Positions 55,285 through 64,000 of a stretch of 64,000 nucleotides of DNA are shown here, piece by piece. The translations under genes and the position numbers were made by a program. Numbering within the stretch: the stretch's first letter is position 1; every line of letters begins with the position of its first letter. Below the pieces are notes generated by a model that saw only the letters and a program-made list of their open reading frames with translations, did no database searches and had not been told where the DNA came from. Origin of the DNA: Homarus americanus (lineage: Eukaryota; Arthropoda; Malacostraca; Decapoda; Nephropidae); the NCBI RefSeq assembly GCF_018991925.1, contig NW_024725489.1, forward strand, positions 9,047,930 to 9,111,929, in the 5' to 3' direction.

Positions 55285-58200
55285 TGATATTACAAGTGTT
55301 CCCAAAGAATGTGATGGGTAGGGAAACACTGAGTAACACTGAGACCGTTTGGCTGGTGGATGTGGAGAAATACAAATTGACTCGCGAGTGCGTGCACGGC
55401 CCACACAGTCAGACTGAGGCTGCCTTGCCATATGGGCAGCCTTTAGCAATGGTGCCATATAACGCAGTAAAAGCCAGCACGCGATGATACATATAAAATG
55501 CTACCGCACAGTAGCTTATTTACAGGGCTGCTACTCGGCACAGTAGCTTACACAGGGTTGCTACCGGCACAGTTTATATATTATTAACCTACATCTCCCT
55601 CCCCCCACGCTCATAGTCTTTTGTCTTGAGCGGACTTCTTAGTCCTAAGTCGCTCCGAGCCGCCGAGGCGCACTGTGGGCGGATCTCGTGGGAGGTGTAG
55701 GTGACTCGCCCTCGCAGGGGGGCTGCCAGTAGCATAAAATCGGCCGGAGGAAGCGCGTTCCTCCACCAGACACGCCGCTCGCATCCTGACTCTGCAGTCC
55801 CGCCGCCGACCGCCGACTCCTATCAATATGTGCCCACCTTGTCCCAACGTCGTCGTCGGGTCCTGGACGCGACGGGCGGGTACCAAATCTCCAGTGGCTG
55901 AAGAGGGCGGGCACGGTCGTCATAAGCTCGAGCCTTTAAGGTCCTGGGCACGCAAGGCGCGGCGGTCGCAGCTCTCGGTCGGTCTGCCAGTCCTTTGCAA
56001 AGGCTCTTGGTGTGTGCGCAGAAACAAAGAGCGGAGAGGGTGACCATACAGACCGGGCAGGGGATGTCCCCGTGTGGTGGAGGGTAATGCTGGCTCCTGG
56101 GTGCTCTGTGGTGCAGCACCCAGGCGTTGCTGCCGTTGGATTCGCGCATCTTCTGCGAAACAGAGCAGCTGGGATTCACGGGAAAAAGTCTCTGGGCAAA
56201 TTACGTGATAACCCTTGAGGTGCTCAAAGACAACCAGGGTGTAGCGAGAGTAGGTTGCACGCCGATCCATCTGGGCATAATGACCTGTCGCCGTAAGTGA
56301 TCACTTGGAAGTGAGCCCACAGTCAAGATCTGGGGAACCGTCTGCATTGTAGTACAGCAAAGCAGGGCGGTGGTCCCAGTCACGTTTGGTGAGGTTCCAG
56401 TTTTGAGGTAAAGCTTCAACTCCAATCACCGTAGTAACGCTGCGTCCCGATATCACCTGATGTGATTCCACACATCACCGGTGACGGCGACGCGATAGTA
56501 GGGGAAGGGGTAGTCCTGGGGGCGTGTCGGGATTCCACCTTCCCGGTGGTGGTTCGCCGCCGCTTGGGGCCGTATGGGCCATTCCGGAGGGGCTGCGTGC
56601 GAACCACCCAGGAAGTGCGCTGCTGTGCCCTCTCGCCTCGGCGAAGCTTGCTGGCGGCGCGCACTCTGTCGCAGTGTCCATAGCGATGCATGACACTTGC
56701 GGCCCCGTGCAGGGCATCTGTTCAGCACCTGCGCCCCTGGTCGGCATCCACGACACAGTGCGCCGGCGGTCGGGCGCAAGTTTTATTGTGCTGAAGCTTA
56801 CAGCTGCCACAGGAAGCACTATAGGCGGAGGCGTGGAAAACGCGGGCAGCCTTCGCGTGCCGGTTGGCTGCCTTCTTATCCTCTTGTATTTTGAGACAGC
56901 TCTCACAGCAGGTGGGGCCTGTAAGGCGAGGTGGTGATTGGTGGCCTCTTGTATGACCGACATTCAGTCAATGTCACCCTGGGAGTGGAGGAAGTTACCC
57001 AGGGAATGATTCGCTGCATTAATCCTTCGCGTGTTCGATTATCTGTCAAGATCCCCGTGCTTGATCCAGGGCTTCTAATATTCTCGGTTGCGTGCCTTTG
57101 CAAACGTCGAGATCTCTCTCTGACAAACTCTTCGCCGCATAAAAGCCGCCGCTGATCTGTTCTCCGCTTGCTTGCAGCTGGTGAAGGCACGCGCGACGAA
57201 GCCTGTTGTTCAATTCGACATGCTCCTGTAAAAGGTAGAGCACATCCTGGCTACTGAAGATGGTGAATCGGGAGGCACTTAAATGTGCCCAAAAAACTCT
57301 CTGGGTCTCCAGAAGCAACACATCCGCAGTTGGATGAGCTGTTTGTTTGGAGAGGCATGTTGCTCCAGTCCACCCATCGGGTGGAGTAATCTGAAACCAA
57401 CGCCAGCTCACTCACGAAAAGCTGGAAATGTGACGCCTGGTGAGAGGGCGGGTGGGGGTTGAACAGGATGCCTTTGGGAGCTTTTTGTTTGGAGGCAAGA
57501 GTACCTGGAGGACGCTAGTGTGATGGAGGAGGGAGTGCACTGCTTCCAGCGCTTACTCATGAAAGTGAGGGGAGTGTGGGTTAGCTCCAGGGTCGCCTAA
57601 TAGTGCCTCAAAACGTGCCAACTTTTCCCTCCTCTCTTCGTGTGTCTCCTCCCTGAAGTTCCATCTCTGCTGCCTTCGGCTCCGGCTCATCTACTCAGAA
57701 TTGTGGGGGTCCGGCCACAGAGGTGGAGGATGAGAGTCTGGCGCTCGTGGAGGGAAGGTGGTGGGGAGTCGTTCTATCTTGACGCTTGTCCCTTCTACCT
57801 CCCATCTGTGTAAGATGGACTGCACTGTTTAGTATATAAAGTGGCGCCTCAACAGCCTGAACCACATATATAAGATATAAACAGCGTGAAATCACGTGAT
57901 ATGGTCCACTGTTCTGTCCGGTGAGTGAGTGCGCAGTGTGTGTGTGTAAAATTCCCAGAGAGCGGAGCGGTTTTATGTCGGTGGCTAGAGCTGCCGGGGT
58001 GGGTGAGACCTTCTGCCCCTCCTGGGATGTCACACAGGGCAAGTGCACGGCAGCAAAGTTCAGGTACCACAAAAACAGGCCAATGCTCAACTTCATCTCT
58101 AGACACACACACTAATACACTGACACTAACACTGCCACCGTCACTAAAAACGCACTGTGATGGCCCGACATCAGTACATCGCGGCGAAAACACAGAGCAG

Positions 58201-58590
58201 CAGCAGCACAACAACAACACACTTTGAGTCGACGTTTACCACGTAACTGTTCCCGCATTGTTCACACACTTTGTAAGTTCCACAGATCTGACATTCGTGC
58301 CATGATGGTTAAGCAAGTGTTCCCAAAGCACGCAGTGATGGGTAGGGAAACACTGAGCAACACTGAGTCTGCTTTATTGGTGGATGAGAGAAAATAAGTG
58401 GTGACTTTGCGCCATGCACGGCTCATGAAGAACAGACTGAGGTTGCCTTGCCACATGGCAGCCCCTGGGGCAATGTTGCCACATAACGTAGTGTTGCCAC
58501 GTAATGATGAGCATATAAATGCTACTCTGCACAGTAGCTATATACAGGGTTGCTATCAGGGCACAAAAAGAAGCTTATATAAAGATAAAC
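55285..58590 (-). mobile_element. LTR retrotransposon, second copy, reading frame destroyed
   Basis: Counterpart of 27263-30667. LTRs at about 55285-55593 and 58303-58590, a polypurine tract next to 55594, and the TGATGGTTA LTR edge preceded by GTGCCA at 58297-58302. The Gag-protease-integrase-tail sequence is recognisable on the minus strand (ARYDDRARPLQPLEI, TPHLLWRNRFLRP-like, HPTADVLLLETQRVF) but is broken by dozens of 1-3-base indels. The flanking CTTAC duplication of copy 1 is not clean here. Confidence 0.7.
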
Positions 58591-58624
58591 CCACACTACA
58601 TATGTGTGATTTATATACACATAT

Positions 58625-58663
58625 ACATGGTACCTACATATATATATATATATATATATATAT

Positions 58664-58722
<59 letters not shown>
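58625..58722. repeat. (TA)n microsatellite
   Basis: Shorter equivalent of 30725-30834, with GGATATAT and TGTATATA interruptions. Confidence 0.95.
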
Positions 58723-58729
<7 letters not shown>

Positions 58730-59307
58730 CGTGGATTCAGCGTGGGTATGGAGTGAACTGCTCTCCATTGGGCGTGAGAGAGTGGTAGGAAGCGAGCGGT
58801 GTTTACTGAATCAGCTCGACCCCTGTGATAGATGCAACTTCAGTGATCTAGTCATAAACAACATGGTAAATCACTTGGTGAATAATTTGATGAATAACAT
58901 GATGTTATTCATTGGGGTGTATTTATATAAAACAAAGATGCTGTTACACCTGGATGGAAATTGTTTTTGAATGTCTCCGGCAGTTCACACCTCTATAGAC
59001 TGCTTTGTCAATGGGCAGATCAAGAGGTAGCAGTATGGGTGATGAAAATAGTTGGTCAAATGCATTCACTGTGAGTGCGTTATTTTCTTGCTCCTGTGAG
59101 AACTGTGATCTTTGAACAAATTTATTAAATAAGCTTATTTTTTGTTCTTACCTATTTTGTAATTGCTAATTAATTCATTATTCAGCGCCGAGACCTTTCA
59201 GCGCCTGTGCGTTCCGTTCAACTCAGAAGCTATCTGTCTTTCATTAACGTGGTATAACACTGTATACTACACTTGATTTATATTATGTTGTATTCAACTT
59301 ATTAATA
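58723..59307. other. No gene recognised
   Basis: Counterpart of 30835-31403 with small indels up to about 59180, then identical sequence. Confidence 0.4.
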
Positions 59308-59447
59308 GGTTAGGTTAGGTTAGGTTAGGTTATTGATTTGGTGGCGCTGAAACGGTGGCGCTGAATAGTCTGGCACTGAAATGGGCTGGCGCTGAAACGG
59401 CGGTGCTGAAACATCGGCGCTGGAATGGCGGCGCTGAATCGTACCCT
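59308..59447. repeat. TTAGG tract and GGCGCTGAA minisatellite, second copy
   Basis: Same sequence as 31404-31543 within the near-identical part of the duplication. Confidence 0.85.
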
Positions 59448-60679
59448 ACCCGTAATTCAATGATGAACTTTTCTTGAGTCGTTCTTGTCATAATCAATTT
59501 CATTGTTGTTATTTTCCTATTTAATACCCGTTTGACTGTTGTATTTTCTTAGAAGAATTGTGTTAAAACGAAATTTTCTTTTCAATAGTTTATTAATTAT
59601 GAGTTTTATAAGTAATTCATTGCATAATCTTATTATTGGTGTTTATAACACATTTCTTATATCAAATCTATACATAAATTAATAACTTTTCATTGAAAAA
59701 AATGCCTGGAGACCATTTCACACAATTTCAGTTAAAAGTATGTGTGAAAATCATTTAGGCAGACAATGGTTTACAAGGAAAAGTTGGGTAGATGCTTATA
59801 TAAGTTTTGAATACAGTATATGCTACCTTCTCTCCCTTCTCTTTTGTTCTCATTCGGTCTGTTTCCTTTTTCCTGCTCCAGAAGTTACTCATGTTGCTAC
59901 AGCAGTGGAGTAAAACCGTTTCTTCAACTCTTTACAGTGTGTTCAGGTGACAGTAAACAAACTAACATAACAAAACGGGTCTCTTACGGGTCCAATGAGG
60001 GAATAAGTGTCGGTATAAGAGGCAATTATATCAGTTATAGCATAGCAAGTTTATTATCAAGCTCTGAACACAAAGATAAACATTATTAATATATCTAGAT
60101 AAGGAAATAAACAAGACAATACACTTCAAGAGTAGGCAGATGCCAGATGTACATGCTAATGACACAAGTCTCAAGTTAAATTAGATTTTACTAATATTCT
60201 TCATCATTACTTAAAATGTGCATAATCAAGAAAATAAAGATTGTGGCAGAATTCAAATAACCTCAAAAAAACATTTCACAAGCAAAGCATGTTTTCTAGT
60301 TGCATGTCAAAACAGAAGTTTCGTCGATGATCGCCAAAAACATTTGAGGGTGTTTTTGTCGCATAGGTCATGGTGGCGTCCGTCAGGTCTGGCTGCCGTT
60401 GTGGACTAGCCGTAAGTCTGTATTAACCGGCAACAGACATCACTGCCGAAGCATAATCCGCCATGTACTGTATTTACGTAATTACAATCACTTAAACAGA
60501 TCCCGCCGAGTTGTGAGCAGCGTCTATCTCTGCTTCCTGTGGGAGACGAAAGGAGGGCGTTAGAAGTAGATAGGAAAACCACTAACCCAGTTATTTCACT
60601 TTTGTCGTGGGAGAATATGGGTGAGGGGAGAAAGAAGCCACGTTTAAAACATCTCCTTGTTGATACTTCGTGCGAGGAT
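59448..60679. other. No gene recognised
   Basis: Practically identical to 31544-32776, with the same three small frames of unproven coding value. Confidence 0.4.
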
Positions 60680-61242
60680 GTTCATGTAACACTGGTACAC
60701 GGTACTAAGGTGTTCATGTAACACTGGTACACGGCACTAAGGTGCTCATGTAACACTGGTACACGGTACTAAGGTGTTCATGTAACACTGGTACACGGTA
60801 CTAAGGTGTTCATGTAACACTGGTACACGGCACTAAGGTGTTCATGTAACACTGGTACACGGTACTAAGGTGTTCATGTAACACTGGTACACGGTACTAA
60901 GGGTTCATGTAACACCGGCATGACGGTACTAAGGTGTTCATGTAACACTGGTACACGGTACTAAGGTGTTCATGTAACACTGGTACACGGTACTAAGGTG
61001 TTCATGCAACACTGGTACACTATACTATGGTGTTCATGTAACACTGGTACATGGCACTAAGGTGTTCATTTAACACTGGTACACGGTACTAAGGTGTTCA
61101 TGTAACACTGGTATACGGTACTAAGGTGTTATGTACACCGGTACACGGTACCATGTTTGTAACACTGGCATACGGTACTAAGGGTTCATTTAACACTGGC
61201 AATGGTACTAAGGTGTTCATGTAACACTGGTATACGGTACTG

Positions 61243-61330
<88 letters not shown>
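60680..61330. repeat. 32-bp minisatellite and (TA)n, second copy
   Basis: Units as at 32777-33344, then TA from 61244. Several units here have single-base losses (AAGGGTTCATG, GTTATGTACACC) not seen in copy 1. Confidence 0.85.
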
Positions 61331-61332
<2 letters not shown>

Positions 61333-61639
61333 CGTTACATATTATGAGTTGTTCAGATTTCTTCCACTTAGAACTGAGAATTTATTTGAATATTAAACTT
61401 TTATATGCTTTTATTTGTTAAAACTCAATATATTACTGAGTCAAAATAGATTGAGAAATTGAAGAAAAAAAACATCACAAATATATGACAAGGACTTCAA
61501 ATGTATATTAATTATGTATGTGTGTATGTTGCCGTATGTATGAACAGGTATATGTATGTATGTATGTATCTATATATGTGTATGTATATATGTGTATATG
61601 TACATGTGTATGTATGTATGTATGTATGCATGTATATGC

Positions 61640-62084
61640 TGATAACCACAAGGAAAGAAGAAAACACGAAGTTCCCACGCGCTTTCGTGTAATTCACATC
61701 TTCAGGGGTGAGTACAGGCTAAGAAGAAATACAAAACAAGGTATATATATACAGAGGAGGGTGAGATTAAGTCCACAATGGTCAGGTATTAGGTAATGAC
61801 CCTACTAATCCTCAAAAAGCACCACAGGAGTTTGTAGTCAGGTCAGAGGGTAAGCTGACCCAACCTTCTCAACTGGTTACAAATCTTCTTAATTACGAAA
61901 TTATCTAGTTTGTATATCCCATTACTCAAATTCATTTTGACAGATTCGGTATGTTTAATGAGACTAGATTCTATAATGTTCATTCTGTCAATTGAATTAC
62001 AAGGTAATATTGAGGAGGCATTATCCCAGTCAATGCAATGCTTATTATCCCTCAAATGAACAAACAGGGCATTGGATAATGTCA
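61640..62084 (-). pseudogene. Penelope-like C-terminal fragment, second copy
   Basis: Practically identical to 33745-34192: the GIY-YIG-type endonuclease end (stop at 61843) and the CTGAAGATG terminal motif at 61705-61686. Confidence 0.65.
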
Positions 62085-62892
62085 TGGGTTGCGTTGGGCC
62101 TCCTGCACAACCCATCCCAAATGTTTGTTTACGGTAGAGATAAGGTAACCGGCCAGCCATAACTGGGACATGTTTTCAATTAGTGGCATGTTAGCCAGCC
62201 GATAGGGGGGCAGGCTAGTGAGACAGTGGTGTACTGTTCATCACTTCACGCCTCAAAAAAAAACAATTTAGCCAGTGGGCTTTAGACCTTGGGTTAGAGA
62301 AGACCTCCTGCTCCGCGGACTTAAGAACATGGACCATACAGTCCTACCAGTGCTACGAGTCTGTGTGTGCAAATCCCCGAGATTTTTGTTAAGTCCAGCG
62401 ACAAGTTAACACATCCTGTAAAGGAAGTGATCAATGGTGAGGGCCTGTTTGCTACAAGAGCACTCCAGGCCGGCCTAATAGATCTAAAACAATTAATTCT
62501 CCAGGTTCACAAACTCTCCCTTATAACTTACGGTACTGTGGCGTGAATGTGAGTGACTGACCTATCCATGCAAATTATAAGTCCAGTGTATGGAATTGTG
62601 CCAAATAAACGTAAGTGCAATCATCTGCCCGTATCTGTGATCCCTCTATTATTATTATTACCAAGGGTACTGACTGATTGGTTATGACAAAGTATAGCCA
62701 ATAACTTAGATGGATGTTGGAAGTTAGTGGAATTCATTAAATCATCATTTATCAAGTACACAACGCATTGAATGCCGGAAGCAGAGCTAAATTCTACGTA
62801 GTGATACACCATAATCTCTTGGGTGAATAACCAGTGTGAAGGTATCCGAGTTCTACCGTAAGAAAACCACTTTCCTGTATGTAAAACGCAAC
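62085..62892 (+). mobile_element. Unclassified interspersed element, copy C
   Basis: Practically identical to 34193-35000, with GTTGCGTT and AACGCAAC ends. It is followed by the 32-bp hairpin at 62894-62925 and the Penelope-type end motif to about 62987. Confidence 0.6.
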
Positions 62893-62925
62893 AGATTCCT
62901 GGCCTGTTAGGACAGGCCAGGAATC

Positions 62926-63513
62926 CAATTACACGAAAGTGCTTGGGAACTTCGTGCTTTCTTCTTTCCTTGTGGTTATCAGCATATACCTGGATCACGC
63001 ACACCCACAGTGACTTACCTGCATATGTATGTATGTATGTATGTATTTATGTACAGGGGTATTTATGTATGTATGTATGTATGTATGTATGTATGCATTT
63101 AAAACTTTGCATTTTCGGAAAACCGTTATTAAAAACAAACTCGTAATAACATTATGTCAGTCTTAATGCAATATCTAAGTATCGGAAGAGGAGTTCAATA
63201 CATTTTCTTGCAATGTGTGAAAGAGATTACTTTAAAATTAATTAAAAAAAGATGAAAGAATAAAATTTGGAAAATTTCGTAGTGAGAAAGGTTTGCTTAA
63301 AACTGATATTAAGAACAAGTTTCTCTTCCTTTATCATTTATATCATCATAATTTTTGTCAATCTTCAAGCATCATGATGACTCACCAAACTCTAGACGTC
63401 TAGAGTGACTCATCAACACTGAAATGACGTATCAAGCACAAGGGTGCCTTGCCAAGCACCTGGGTAACTCAGCAAACACTACACTAAGATAAAATATAAT
63501 TATGGTGACTTAC
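62926..63513. other. Penelope-type end, (TATG)n repeat and possible intron
   Basis: Counterpart of 35034-35621, practically identical. No coding exon identified. Confidence 0.4.
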
Positions 63514-63577
63514 CATTGACAACTGAAACGGCCAAGATCACCAGCACCAGCAGGAATACGATGCTCTTGGTATTCAT
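63514..63577 (-). CDS. Exon 1 of a secreted peptide gene (signal peptide), copy 2
   Basis: Identical to 35622-35685: MNTKS start, hydrophobic core VFLLVLVILAV, phase-1 donor GTAAGT at 63513-63508, ATG at 63577. Its TATAAAAG box is at 63658-63651 and TCAGAC initiator at 63637-63632. If the duplication is an assembly artefact, this and the first copy are the same locus. Confidence 0.6.
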
Positions 63578-63631
63578 TGTTCACCAGCCTGTTGGGAGGA
63601 AACTTTCACTCACAGAACACGATGTACATTC

Positions 63632-63658
63632 GTCTGACCTGTATAACGAGCTTTTATA
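63632..63658 (-). promoter_or_regulatory. TATA box and initiator, second copy
   Basis: Identical to 35740-35766. Confidence 0.55.
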
Positions 63659-63891
63659 TTTTAACTGTACAAAAAAAACGTCTAGTGGAGGACTTTTCTT
63701 ATTACTAAGGTCAAGAGAACCCCATTTTGGGATTCTAGTGAGGAGGGTGGTAGAAATGGCGAGGAAAGTATAGGGATCGAAATTGCATATTGTAGTATGT
63801 TGGTATATATTTAAATTTCATCGTCTCTCGCTTTTCTTTGTTTCATATTTGGCATGACTTATTATTTTATTTACCCCTTGTGTATATATAT

Positions 63892-64000
<109 letters not shown>

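Overview
The window looks like repeat-dominated nuclear DNA from an arthropod, most likely a decapod crustacean. The signs are short interstitial TTAGG telomere-type tracts, long (TA)n runs, many minisatellites, and dense layers of CR1-, I-, Ty3-, Penelope-, Tigger-, CMC- and Helitron-like elements. I see no bacterial features. The species cannot be fixed from sequence alone. Two 100-base N gaps (25532-25631 and 36401-36500) show that this is a scaffold.

Layout. 0.3-1.2 kb: Tigger transposase fragment joined to a LINE reverse-transcriptase tail. 2.8-15 kb: a non-LTR retrotransposon with gag-like ORF1, APE endonuclease, RT and RNase H. It is split by a Ty3-type LTR retrotransposon (4841-11017), whose protease is itself split by a DNA transposon with CACTG ends (7065-9100). 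15-17 kb: Helitron-like element carrying a 21-bp minisatellite. 17.4-23.6 kb: minisatellite arrays around one gene-like locus, an Ig-domain ORF behind a TATA promoter at 19.7-20.2 kb. 24-25.5 kb: a foldback element with a TTAGG core, then the end of another Ty3 element running into the first gap.

25.6-36.4 kb is a separate contig between gaps and is a second copy of 53.7-64.0 kb (offset about 27.9 kb in the right-hand part). It holds an uncharacterised repetitive gene, a complete LTR retrotransposon with an intact 774-codon frame (27263-30667), minisatellites, Penelope-like fragments and a minus-strand signal-peptide exon with a TATA box. 36.5-38 kb: LINE ORF1 fragment. 38.5-48.5 kb: CR1 fragments and one long CR1-like LINE, broken by a MULE-like element and by a second Helitron-like copy that itself holds a second CACTG-ended transposon. 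48.7-50.7 kb: Gag-protease of another LTR element. 52.5-64 kb: the second copy of the duplicated segment. Its left half is full of small indels, while most of its right half is practically identical to the first copy.

How the parts relate: almost all coding sequence here is transposon-derived and most is broken. Only two loci look like host genes, the Ig-like ORF and the duplicated signal-peptide exon. The most informative features are the exact nested insertion junctions. They give target-site rules for three element types and a relative order of insertion. The patchwork identity of the 27.9-kb duplication probably reflects assembly redundancy or uneven polishing rather than biology.
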